A stretch of DNA of 64,000 bases, taken from positions 248,001 through 312,000 of the forward strand of contig NZ_JARXVD010000001.1 of the NCBI RefSeq assembly GCF_029892685.1. The letters run 5' to 3'. Below are positions 27,437-36,600 of the stretch, one piece after another. Both the position numbers and the translations under genes were made by a program. This DNA is from Mycobacterium sp. OTB74. Its GTDB lineage: Bacteria > Actinomycetota > Actinomycetes > Mycobacteriales > Mycobacteriaceae. A model generated the notes under the pieces. That model saw nothing but the letters and a program-made list of their open reading frames with translations. It did no database searches and had not been told where the DNA came from. Position 1 is the first letter of the stretch. The number at the start of each line of letters is the position of its first letter.

Positions 27437-29335
27437 ATGTCACCCGTTCGCGCCACCAGCGACCTGATCGCCGTTAACGCCTTCCGCGGCGACGCCAAAA
27501 CTCTGCTCGCCTTCGACATGACCACCGATGCTGCGCGCACAGGGTTGGCCGGCTTCACCATTGAGGTGCAGCCGCCTGGCGTAGCACCGTACTTCGTCGA
27601 CAACAATCTGCGGCTGGCCCCCGACCCCAAGCACGCGCAGGTCGCCGATCAAACACCGTTCGCCAGCGTCAACGCCCCCATCCACAAGTTCCGCTGGGTG
27701 CACGTCCCGGGCCTGGTGCACCAGGGCGGCGACCCGGCCTTCGGCGACTACACCTACGTGGTGACGCCGCGGTACTTCACCGCCGACGGGGCGCTGCAGG
27801 CGCTCGATCCGTCGACCAGCGTGTCAATCGGGGTGCCGGTGGGCCCGTTCCAAAAGGGGGCGCTGAAAGTCGCCTTCACCCGCGGCTACGTGCAGTCCCA
27901 GGCGTTCGTGCGGCATTTCGGCCCCAAGCTGCAGATCCGTCCGGCGGACGCCGATCTGCTGTTCGACACCTCGGCGACCGCCGGGACCGACGGCAGCGGC
28001 CAGAGCTACACCTTCGCCGAGGAATACCAGTGGCTGGGGTTCACCGCCCGCCAGCAGGTGTTCGACCTGCTCGCCGAGGTCCAGGCGGATTCGACGCTCT
28101 CACTCGACGTATTCGCCTACGACCTCAACGAACCCGACGTGTGCGCGGCCCTGCTGAAACTCGGTGCGGCCAAACAGGTCCGGATCATCCTGGACAACGC
28201 CGCGTTGCATCACAACAAGGCCAAACCGACCTCGGAAGATCAATTCGAGACCGAGTTCGACGCCCAGGCCGGCGCCGATTCAATCAAACGGGGCAAGTTC
28301 GGCCGCTACGCCCACGACAAGGTGTTCGTCGTCTCCGACAAGGACGGACCGCGCACGGTGCTGACCGGGTCGACGAACTTCTCGGTTACCGGCCTGTACG
28401 TCAACGCCAACCATGTGCTGGTCTTCGATGACCGCCAGGTCGCCGCCGCCTACGCCAATGTCTTCCAGGAGGCCTGGGACACCGGTGTCAAGGCCGCGCC
28501 GTTCGCCGGCTCGCAGTGGGCCGCAGCACCATTCACTTTCGGTGCGGCCGACGGTGCCGTTCCGCCGACCTCGATCACGTTCTCCCCACACACCGAAGAC
28601 ATCGCTTCCGGCATCCTCGGCGCCCTGGTGGACCGCATCAAGGCCGAAGCCGGACAGCCCGGCGGCGCACAGGGGTCGGTGTTCTTCGCAGTGATGGAAC
28701 TCGGCGGCGCCTCCGACAACCCGGTCTATGACGCACTCAACGAAATCCACACCGACCCAAGTGTTTTCAGCTTCGGTATCTCCGATTCACCCAAGAGTGT
28801 GTCGTTGTATCTGCAGGGCCAGAAGACCGGACTGCTGGTCAGCGGCCGGCCCGGCGGCACCCTGTTGCCGCCGCCGTTCAACCAGGTGCCTCAGTTCGCC
28901 GGCCACGAGATCCACCACAAGTTCGTCGTGTGCGGCTTCCGCGGCACCGATCCGGTGGTGTACTGCGGGTCGTCGAACCTGGCGCTGGGCGGCGAACAGG
29001 CCAACGGCGACAACCTGCTGGCAATCCGTGACGCCGACGTGGCCACCGCGTTCGTCATCGAGGCGCTCGCCCTGGTCGACCACTACGAGTTCCTCGACGG
29101 GGTCAGCAAGAAGTCCGGATCCTCACCGCGGGACGTGGCCGACACCGGGGCCAGTGCCGGCGCGGCCACCGCGGCGGGTTGGGTACTGGGCACCACCGAC
29201 GCCTGGACCGAAAAGTACTTCGACACCAACGATCTGCACTGCGCCGACCGGCAGTTGTTCGGCGCCCCGTCGCCCGGCGACGACGGCGGCCAGAGCGCCG
29301 CAGTCGCCGCACACCCCAGACACGGACGGGGCTAG
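27437..29335 (+). CDS. Phospholipase D-like protein with two HKD motifs
   Basis: 632 residues. Seen: a ~190-residue N-terminal domain of no known family, then two PLD domains: motif 1 HDKVFVVS..TVLTGSTNFS (histidine near residue 293) and motif 2 HHKFVVCGF..VVYCGSSNLALGG (near 494). Both keep His, Lys and Asn, so an active site can form within the chain. No signal peptide. Likely a phosphodiesterase or phospholipase of the cytosol or inner membrane face. RBS GGAAAGGA. ATG at 27437 gives MSPVRATSDL. Controlled from copy 4; followed by the 49-codon gene. Confidence 0.83.
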   Translation: MSPVRATSDLIAVNAFRGDAKTLLAFDMTTDAARTGLAGFTIEVQPPGVAPYFVDNNLRLAPDPKHAQVADQTPFASVNAPIHKFRWVHVPGLVHQGGDPAFGDYTYVVTPRYFTADGALQALDPSTSVSIGVPVGPFQKGALKVAFTRGYVQSQAFVRHFGPKLQIRPADADLLFDTSATAGTDGSGQSYTFAEEYQWLGFTARQQVFDLLAEVQADSTLSLDVFAYDLNEPDVCAALLKLGAAKQVRIILDNAALHHNKAKPTSEDQFETEFDAQAGADSIKRGKFGRYAHDKVFVVSDKDGPRTVLTGSTNFSVTGLYVNANHVLVFDDRQVAAAYANVFQEAWDTGVKAAPFAGSQWAAAPFTFGAADGAVPPTSITFSPHTEDIASGILGALVDRIKAEAGQPGGAQGSVFFAVMELGGASDNPVYDALNEIHTDPSVFSFGISDSPKSVSLYLQGQKTGLLVSGRPGGTLLPPPFNQVPQFAGHEIHHKFVVCGFRGTDPVVYCGSSNLALGGEQANGDNLLAIRDADVATAFVIEALALVDHYEFLDGVSKKSGSSPRDVADTGASAGAATAAGWVLGTTDAWTEKYFDTNDLHCADRQLFGAPSPGDDGGQSAAVAAHPRHGRG

Positions 29336-29434
29336 ACACCGCCCCATGGCCCGGCGCCCTGCCCACGCACCCTCGCGGATGCGTGGGTCGGGACCTGCCC
29401 GTGAAATCCCTTCGACCGGAAGGACTTCCGTGAC

Positions 29435-29584
29435 ATGAGCACTGCCAACCCATCGAGTGTTGACTTCGGGATCGGCGCCAAGAATGTCTTTGCCTGGTAC
29501 TCGATCCTCGACCTGCCTGCCACCCAGGTCACGATGTCGGTATCACCGGGATTCCGGTTCAAGATCCGCCGCGAGGAATACTGA
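29435..29584 (+). CDS. Small 49-residue protein after the PLD-like gene
   Basis: 49 codons from ATG at 29435, preceded by GGAAGGACTTCCGTGAC. Begins MSTANPSSVDFGIGAKNVF, has an aromatic middle (FAWYSILDLP) and a basic end (FKIRREEY); no cysteines. 99 bases after the PLD-like gene on the same strand. No family recognised; a DNA/protein partner or a small strand-rich protein are both possible. Confidence 0.5.
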   Translation: MSTANPSSVDFGIGAKNVFAWYSILDLPATQVTMSVSPGFRFKIRREEY

Positions 29585-29809
29585 CCGGTTCCGACTCAAC
29601 CAGTGCCGAACGGTCGGTGCGAAAAGGCAGGCTCGGGTGTGCACCGACGCTGGGGCAACCTTGGCGCTGAGTGAACCAGTGTTGGGTTATGGCTTGTTGC
29701 AGAAGACGTGGGGTTTTTCCGCTACGGCACTGCAGAGAGGCCGTTTGGGCATCGATATCTCTCATCCGGAAACATCGCTTCAGTGTGCGAACCCGCTGCA
29801 GGCAATGGG

Positions 29810-30253
29810 TTACTGCCCGCCTGGCCCAGCGGATGCGTCGACAGCGGATCGGGTCAGCGTGCCGGTGAGCGTTTCGACGGTGTATGTCGAGAGCATCTCG
29901 CCGACCTGAGGGAGGTCGTCGCGGTGCCATGGACTGTGGGTCAGGACCAGCGCGGCGGTGACGGGGACGTCGGTGGCAGGCTGCTCGGAATCCGCGGGGC
30001 CGGCGTCGGGCAGATACAGGGTGATCTTGAACCGGACCTCGTTGTGCGGTTCGAGCATCCGGCGGACGGTGGCGGTGATCTGGGAGCCGAATTTGTCGCG
30101 CCCGCTCTGCACGATGTCGGTCCCGGCGAATTCGTGTGTGCCCCTGAGGGCGGGGGATGTGTCGTCAAAGCTGATCTTTAGGGTGGCATCGGCGTCGGAA
30201 TAGCTGAGCTGCACACGGTCTCCGGAGAGCTCGTAACGGGTGATGTAGGGCAT
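29810..30253 (-). CDS. Hypothetical 147-residue protein, likely beta-rich
   Basis: Begins MPYITRYELSGDRVQLSYSD and continues with alternating strands (KISFDDTSPAL, VRFKITLYLP); no signal peptide, cysteines or membrane segments, and no recognisable family. The C-terminus is charged-poor and ends in GPGGQ. Copy 5 of the palindrome lies 216 bases upstream, linking it to the lipase/diiron/PLD group. Confidence 0.55.
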   Translation of the reverse strand: MPYITRYELSGDRVQLSYSDADATLKISFDDTSPALRGTHEFAGTDIVQSGRDKFGSQITATVRRMLEPHNEVRFKITLYLPDAGPADSEQPATDVPVTAALVLTHSPWHRDDLPQVGEMLSTYTVETLTGTLTRSAVDASAGPGGQ

Positions 30254-30922
30254 GCCGACCTGCCTGTGGTTGGGATGAGGGTGGGCGCATATGGGCGCCG
30301 AGGCTGTGGCCGCCGACGCCGCGCTAACTGAGCGGTTTCAAGACCCAGCTAGCCATTTCGTCCTCCTCGCGAACTTTCAAGAGCGCTCGATGGAAAGTGT
30401 CGATGCACGGGGTCCGTGACGATGTACACCGTCCCCGATGTTACGGCGCACCGGGATACATGATCTAAGTAGCTCACTACCTGAATCATCGGAAGTCGTT
30501 GCGTGGCTTAGCTACCCGGCGGGTGCGTCAGAGTGGGCCTTACGGTGACCGCATCTGTGCCGACCACCATGTAGCTATCCGGCCGCCCCGTGTGCACACG
30601 TTGAGATCGCCGCTGACCCGTTCGATGTGTTCTAGCGTTGTACCACCAACGATCCACTCCTCGCCGATGGCCGTTGGCCGCATGGCCAGCGCGAGCTTGA
30701 TGCGGCCGAAACGGCGAAACGGTCATTCCCTGGATCAGCACCTACGCGCCGGCATTTGCATACGGGAACTACCAGGCAAAACCAAGCGCACCATCCCGAT
30801 ATTCGAGCTGAAGCGGCACCAATAACAAGGACGCGACGACCTCGTGGCCTTGTCGGTATGGGTCGATCGGGATGCAAAGCAGAGATGATGGTCGACGTCG
30901 GCCGAAGCGCTGTAGGACTGCC
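30254..30922. other. 669-base stretch without a credible gene
   Basis: Holds palindrome copy 5 and, near 30508-30741, a short minus-strand frame reading about 60 codons (with RIKLALAMRPTAIGEEW) that has no start support and could be decayed coding DNA. A GTAGCTA half-site at 30571 is about 100 bp from copy 5. Otherwise nothing recognised. Confidence 0.5.
30469..30480. promoter_or_regulatory. GTAGCTCACTAC palindrome, copy 5 (degenerate)
   Basis: GTAG....CTAC half-sites with an imperfect centre, upstream of the 147-residue gene. Followed by CTGAATC, resembling the CCGAATC that follows copy 1. Weakest of the five. Confidence 0.45.
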
Positions 30923-31534
30923 TCAATCTTGCGGCGCGGAGAATGCCGGGGCGACGAATTCCCGCATGATGGCCCGGTAGCGATTCTGGTCGTTGGTCTC
31001 GTCAAGCCCGCGCATCAACATCAGTCCAAGAGTGGACAACCAGAGATAGATGTCGGACCGCGGTATGTCTCGTGACAGCTTGTTGCTGACGTAGGCAGGA
31101 TCGAGGAACGGGTCCCAGAACTCCGCGGCGATTTTCTCGGTTGTGTGCGCTGTAATCAGTCGCTGGCTGAGGCTGGCGGCCTCGGGCTCGGCGATAGCGC
31201 GCACCACTGGGTCGAGGCGAGCTTGCTCAGCGACGTACAGCAGCCCTTCAACAATCTGATCCGCAAGGTTGGTTTGCCGGGCGATGACCTTGTGCGCGCG
31301 GTCGTGTAGTGCCCGGGAACGCATGAGGATCAGTTCGATGATCAAGTCGTCGCGATCGCTGAAATATCGGTAGACGCCGGGCCGGGACATGCCGACTTCG
31401 GAGGCGATGTCCTCCATCGTGGTTTTCCGCAGACCGTAGCGGCCGATGCAGCGCTCGGCGCCGGCCAGGATTCGATCGCGTGCCTCGTCTGCTCTCGCCG
31501 ACTCGATTGACGGTGTGTGGGCTCCCCGGGCCAT
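30923..31534 (-). CDS. TetR-family transcriptional regulator
   Basis: 203 residues. Seen: ARDRILAGAERCIGRYGLRK and VGMSRPGVYRYFSDRDDLI, a canonical TetR helix-turn-helix, with a ~120-residue helical ligand domain. Next to the lipid cassette and could control it, although its own upstream palindromes (GACATATG type) differ from the cassette sites. Ligand unknown. Confidence 0.88.
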   Translation of the reverse strand: MARGAHTPSIESARADEARDRILAGAERCIGRYGLRKTTMEDIASEVGMSRPGVYRYFSDRDDLIIELILMRSRALHDRAHKVIARQTNLADQIVEGLLYVAEQARLDPVVRAIAEPEAASLSQRLITAHTTEKIAAEFWDPFLDPAYVSNKLSRDIPRSDIYLWLSTLGLMLMRGLDETNDQNRYRAIMREFVAPAFSAPQD

Positions 31535-31877
31535 GCCCCGATGTTACCCGTGACGTGTGTCGTTTTCCGACATATGTCCGTTGTTGCTAAGAAGTTTCTA
31601 GCAAATACCTAGTGGACCTTGACATATGACACGCGCCATGCGCATGCTGACAAATAACGTAAAACGTCAGCCGTTAAAACAGGCGTTTGAGGCTCTTCAG
31701 AGGAGTGAAGGGAGCCGGCACTGATGAGGATCGGTTTGCAACCACCGTTGGCGATGAACGGTGGCCTCACAGACGCCGCCGTGGGAACTCCCAGGCCTGG
31801 ACCTGGACCTACCTCGACGACGCCCACCCGCCTAGTCGAGTCGGACGTGACGCGACCTGTGATTTGCGACGGTAGCC
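31535..31877. promoter_or_regulatory. Control region with three palindromes upstream of the TetR gene
   Basis: 343 bases without a gene. GACATATGTC (31569-31578) is a perfect palindrome and GACATATGAC (31621-31630) a near copy, 52 bp apart; between them TTGCTA (31584-31589) pairs with TAGCAA (31599-31604) around AAGAAGTTTC. A small hairpin TGTCG-TTTTC-CGACA lies at about 31558-31572. Likely operator region of the TetR gene and of the plus-strand small genes. Confidence 0.45.
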
Positions 31878-32066
31878 ATGTGGACCTTGATTACCAGTGA
31901 CGGGCGGCGACTAGCCGACGTCAGCTCTGAAGATGTCGCGCGCCGTACCGTGCACATGCTGGGCGAAACCCAATGGCGCGGACCATTCTCGTGGGACGTG
32001 GTCGGCCGCGATGGGTGTCGGTTCGTCGCAGAGATCCGGCACCGTGCCGAGGGCAGCCGATCATGA
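31878..32066 (+). CDS. Hypothetical small protein (62 residues)
   Basis: Begins MWTLITSDGRRLADVSSEDV. Short alpha-beta protein without membrane segment or cysteines. Its stop overlaps the next ATG (ATGA), which supports both being real and co-translated. Family unknown. Confidence 0.5.
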   Translation: MWTLITSDGRRLADVSSEDVARRTVHMLGETQWRGPFSWDVVGRDGCRFVAEIRHRAEGSRS

Positions 32067-32299
32067 TCGTCGGGCGCCCTCCACGTACGCCGGTGATCGA
32101 AAACACCGGCGACATGACGGAATTCAGCGTCGGAGACCTGGTGCGCAATGGCACGCGCGTGGCCACGGTGACTGACGTTGGCACGGTCCTCGTCGCAATC
32201 ACGACGGCGATGGGCGCTTCGCGGATGGTCTGTCCGTGGGAGCTGGTGCGGCTACGCGCCGCGAAACACGAGCGCAGCTTCGGCGCTTCATGGCAGTAA
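32063..32299 (+). CDS. Hypothetical small protein (78 residues), KOW/SH3-like strands
   Basis: From ATG at 32063 (MIVGRPPRTPVIENTGDMTE). The stretch FSVGDLVRNGTRVATVTDVG looks like a short beta-barrel of the kind seen in phage and actinobacterial small DNA- or RNA-associated proteins. Translationally coupled to the preceding gene. Function unknown. Confidence 0.5.
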   Translation: MIVGRPPRTPVIENTGDMTEFSVGDLVRNGTRVATVTDVGTVLVAITTAMGASRMVCPWELVRLRAAKHERSFGASWQ

Positions 32300-32322
32300 A
32301 CAACTAACTGACGGTCACCACC

Positions 32323-32712
32323 ATGCAACACCTGCAAGAAGCGAATCTGGCTTGGTCGCTCATTGAAGCGGCCAAACCCGAGTTAGCCCCGCGAGAACGC
32401 AACCACGTCTTCGTCAGCGTCGGCGCCGGCGACTCGTTCACCGCGATTCGCATTCTGCTCAAACTTATTGCGGACAAACAGATTCCGTTGTCACCGCGAA
32501 TGGTGCAACGGTGTACCACCTGGCTCGAAGCCTATGCGCTGCATGAGGACCATGAGCGCCTGCAATTGAACATTGACGGCCTGAAGGTGACCGCAGCCGG
32601 CCGTAAGCCACGGGCAATTGTCAGATCGCTTACGTGCAAAAGGAATTCAGCAGCCTTGGCTATAGCGGCCGACGCGCATCACGATCTCGGAGTTGCCGCA
32701 CGGGCCGGTTAG
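32323..32712 (+). CDS. Hypothetical protein (129 residues)
   Basis: Begins MQHLQEANLAWSLIEAAKPE; helical, with RILLKLIADKQIPLSPRMVQ in the middle. No domain recognised. The last ~35 residues (from KPRAIVRSLTC) have a different composition and may come from a frameshift or readthrough into non-coding DNA. Third member of the small plus-strand group. Confidence 0.45.
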   Translation: MQHLQEANLAWSLIEAAKPELAPRERNHVFVSVGAGDSFTAIRILLKLIADKQIPLSPRMVQRCTTWLEAYALHEDHERLQLNIDGLKVTAAGRKPRAIVRSLTCKRNSAALAIAADAHHDLGVAARAG

Positions 32713-32827
32713 CCGGCCGCTTGATGAAAAACAAACTTGGTGTGGTCAACCATCGCAGGTCCCGAATTGGACTCGCGCGGGCCACTCCGAACTAGATAGA
32801 CCGTTGTTAGTAGGAGGCACGACAATC

Positions 32828-33148
32828 ATGAACAGCACCCGGAGCTTGCCTGTCGCAGGCGGCATAGACAGTCCTCGGTGGCGCCCTAAAATGAACGCGA
32901 AAGGGGCATGGGCCGTATTGACTGCAGGCGTGCTCAGCTATGAAATCACTTGCAGGGAAGGTCAACTCCTCAGCCAAGGAGTGGATGAGTGGCTGATCTC
33001 TCGACCTATCCTTACGCGCGCTGCGATAGTAGCAATGGCGCTTCATCTGGTTAATGCGGTACCGACGCGCTATGACGTTGTCTCGCTTGGGTTTCAGGTG
33101 CTGCGACAAAGCTCGCGGTATTTGGTGATGGACCGGTTGGCGAGCTGA
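32828..33148 (+). CDS. Mycobacteriophage-type small membrane protein (DUF7427-like)
   Basis: 106 residues from ATG at 32828 with a strong AGGAGG 10 bases before it. Seen: GAWAVLTAGVLSYEITCREG, LLSQGVDEWL, TRAAIVAMALHLVNAVPTRYD: two hydrophobic segments (about 27-42 and 70-85) around a short polar loop. This pattern resembles a small protein common in mycobacteriophage genomes and prophages. No integrase or structural genes are seen, so this may be a single acquired gene or prophage remnant. Confidence 0.6.
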   Translation: MNSTRSLPVAGGIDSPRWRPKMNAKGAWAVLTAGVLSYEITCREGQLLSQGVDEWLISRPILTRAAIVAMALHLVNAVPTRYDVVSLGFQVLRQSSRYLVMDRLAS

Positions 33149-33220
33149 CGTGGCAAAAGTTCTAACCGCGGGTGCGACGCACCGCGGCCGTATCGTCGCT
33201 GTGCCGTTGAGGCCTGTTGA

Positions 33221-34459
<1,239 letters not shown>

Positions 34460-34569
34460 GCCGGGCGATCACGCTGGCGAAACCCTAGGGGATCACGGCG
34501 GCAACGTCGTTGATTGCCTCGGTGATTACCGGTTTTCGCGAGGCGCTTCTGACAGATTGCTTTACGACC

Positions 34570-35379
34570 TCACGGATGCAGATTCCACTGGCCGACATCG
34601 GAGGCCAGTGCGTCGCTGACGTCGACTTCGAGCCCGCCGACCAATGGGCCGGGATTCGACACGGTGCTCACTATGCGCTGATAGAGAACTGCGGCTGGGT
34701 CGACCTGACCCCGAGACCAGGACCGGGTCTGCCAGGCCCACTTGCGGCCGGGCGTTGTCGAATTCCCGATAACGCCATCGGCGGCAGCCCATTGGCAGGT
34801 GTTGATGCCTCCGTAGACGCCGGTGCGCTGCACTCCGATCACCGAGTTGATTCCGCGAAACCATTGCAGCGCAAGGTTATTCCAGGTTTCGCGGTTGATG
34901 TCATCGTCGATGGTGAAGAAGATCGGTGCGTTCTGGCCGCCACCGGCCGCGGTGTGCAGAGCCCAAGCGGTGCGGGCGTCGGCGACGCCGCCGGCGTATC
35001 CACGGGTGAAGTCCGACGGCGCGGTGCTGTTGGGCTTGCCGTATTGGTAGTTACTGACGATCACCAGCCCAGCAGCGGTCAGCGAGTCCGCGTACGGCCG
35101 GGTGATCGGTTTGGCGCCCATGGACGAGCCGGGACGCGACGTCGAGACGTAGTTGATCACCCCGGAGTGGCCGGCGGCCTTGATGTCTTGCGCCGGAATC
35201 TGGCGCATGGCGAAGTCGATCAGCGTGGGAGCGGCGGCCGACGCCGTGGGTGCGCCAGAAGTTGCTGCTGCCGCGCCCAACCCGACCAGCGCCGACGCGG
35301 CACCGGCGTAGCGCAGGGCGTCACGCCGGGAAACCGGGCGTGAGTGCCATAGGCCGGAAGTCCCCGGCGAGTCCTGCAT
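34570..35379 (-). CDS. DUF1906 (Rv2525c-like) glycoside-hydrolase-fold protein, Tat-exported
   Basis: 269 residues. Seen: twin-arginine motif SRRDALRYAG near residue 17, hydrophobic stretch SALVGLGAAAA and cleavage near ASA|AAP; then DUF1906 features TLIDFAMRQIPAQ, YVSTSRPGSSM and IFFTIDDD with acidic residues. Members are linked to the cell wall and resemble GH25-like TIM barrels. Convergent with the Rpf fusion gene; both act outside the cell. A start at VSRRDALRY is an alternative. Confidence 0.83.
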   Translation of the reverse strand: MQDSPGTSGLWHSRPVSRRDALRYAGAASALVGLGAAAATSGAPTASAAAPTLIDFAMRQIPAQDIKAAGHSGVINYVSTSRPGSSMGAKPITRPYADSLTAAGLVIVSNYQYGKPNSTAPSDFTRGYAGGVADARTAWALHTAAGGGQNAPIFFTIDDDINRETWNNLALQWFRGINSVIGVQRTGVYGGINTCQWAAADGVIGNSTTPGRKWAWQTRSWSRGQVDPAAVLYQRIVSTVSNPGPLVGGLEVDVSDALASDVGQWNLHP

Positions 35380-35454
35380 CGCATGATGTTAACAATGTGA
35401 CTGGTGTTAATCGTGTAGCCTCGCGGGCCGAGTTCAGTTTGTGGCACGAATTGC

Positions 35455-36231
35455 TCAGGCGAGGGCGGCGAGCACCTGCTTGTGCAGCAGCCCGTTGGTG
35501 GCGACAGCACTGCCCCCGTGCGGGCCGGCGTCGCCGGCCACGTTGGTGAACGTGCCACCCGATTCGCGGACCACGACATCGAGCGCGGCCAAATCCCACA
35601 ACTTGACCTCGGGCTCGACCGCGATGTCGACGGCGCCCTCGGCCAGCAGGCAGTACGACCAGAAGTCGCCGTACGCGCGCACTCGCCACACCGCGTCGGT
35701 CAGCGCGACGAACTTGTCGCGCCGGTCCTCCCACCCGGTGGTCAGGTCCGAGTAGGACAGGCTGGCCGCGTCGAGCGAGCCGACGCCCGACACCGAGATT
35801 CGGCGGGTTTGGCCACCGAACGCGGTGAACGCGCCCGACCCCGTGCCGGCCCACCACCGACGGCACAGTGCCGGAGCGCTGACCACCCCGACGATCGGCA
35901 CGCCGTCCTGCAACAGCGCCACCAGGGTCGCCCACACCGGTACCCCGCGGACGAAGTTCTTGGTGCCGTCGATGGGGTCGATCACCCATTGGCGACCCTC
36001 AAAAACCGCGGTGCCGCCGTATTCTTCGCCAAGCAATGCATCGCCGGGCCGCGCCATGGCCAGGGTCTGGCGCAGCGTTCGCTCCACCGACTCGTCGGCA
36101 TCGGTGACGGGCGTCAGATCCGGTTTGGTCTCGATCTGAAGATCGAGCGCACCGAACCGATCCAGCGTCACCGCGTCGGCCTGATCAGCCAATTGCAGGG
36201 CTAGGTTGACGTCGTCTGCGACCGTAGGCAT
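35455..36231 (-). CDS. hisN: Histidinol-phosphate phosphatase, inositol monophosphatase family
   Basis: 258 residues. Seen: metal motifs [21 protein letters not shown] and [17 protein letters not shown], all of the IMPase fold. The M. tuberculosis gene in the same place (Rv3137) is reported to act in histidine synthesis. ATG at 36231 ([12 protein letters not shown]). Divergent from the 36255 gene by 23 bases. Confidence 0.9.
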   Translation of the reverse strand: MPTVADDVNLALQLADQADAVTLDRFGALDLQIETKPDLTPVTDADESVERTLRQTLAMARPGDALLGEEYGGTAVFEGRQWVIDPIDGTKNFVRGVPVWATLVALLQDGVPIVGVVSAPALCRRWWAGTGSGAFTAFGGQTRRISVSGVGSLDAASLSYSDLTTGWEDRRDKFVALTDAVWRVRAYGDFWSYCLLAEGAVDIAVEPEVKLWDLAALDVVVRESGGTFTNVAGDAGPHGGSAVATNGLLHKQVLAALA

Positions 36232-36254
36232 GTCTGCAGTCCTACCATGAGCTC

Positions 36255-36569
36255 ATGTGGGAGATCGTTGCGCTCATCGTCTTGGTCGGGGCGCTGGTCC
36301 TAATCTCCATCCCGTTGATCCGGCGTAGGCCGCATGGAGAGTCCGGCACGCTACTGGTCACGGGTGTCAGCCCCCGCCCAGACGCGACGGGGGAGCAGTT
36401 CGTCACCATCACCGGAGTCATCAGCGGCCCCAGCGTCGTAGAACATGAGGTGTACGGTCGTCTCGCGGTCGACGTCGGAAGCTGGCCTGTGATGGGCCAA
36501 CTCCTCCCAGTGGTGTACTCGCCGAAGAACCCCAACAACTGGAGTTTCGCGTCGGCTTCTGGCCACTGA
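36255..36569 (+). CDS. Small single-pass membrane protein
   Basis: 104 residues. One N-terminal transmembrane helix (about 4-22, IVALIVLVGALVLISIPL), then RRRPHGE and a soluble beta-rich domain (TLLVTGVSPRPD, VVEHEVYGRLAVDV). Looks like a small inner-membrane-anchored protein; no family recognised. Convergent with fprA. Confidence 0.7.
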   Translation: MWEIVALIVLVGALVLISIPLIRRRPHGESGTLLVTGVSPRPDATGEQFVTITGVISGPSVVEHEVYGRLAVDVGSWPVMGQLLPVVYSPKNPNNWSFASASGH

Positions 36570-36600
36570 CCAGAGAGGTACGGCACCTCGCGGGCGGCGC

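Noticed and set aside
29585..29809. Insertion sequence remnant between the 49-codon and 147-residue genes
   Set aside because: No transposase-like translation and no inverted terminal repeats were seen.
34510..35343. 277-codon plus-strand frame opposite the DUF1906 gene
   Set aside because: DUF1906 domain and Tat signal are on the minus strand.
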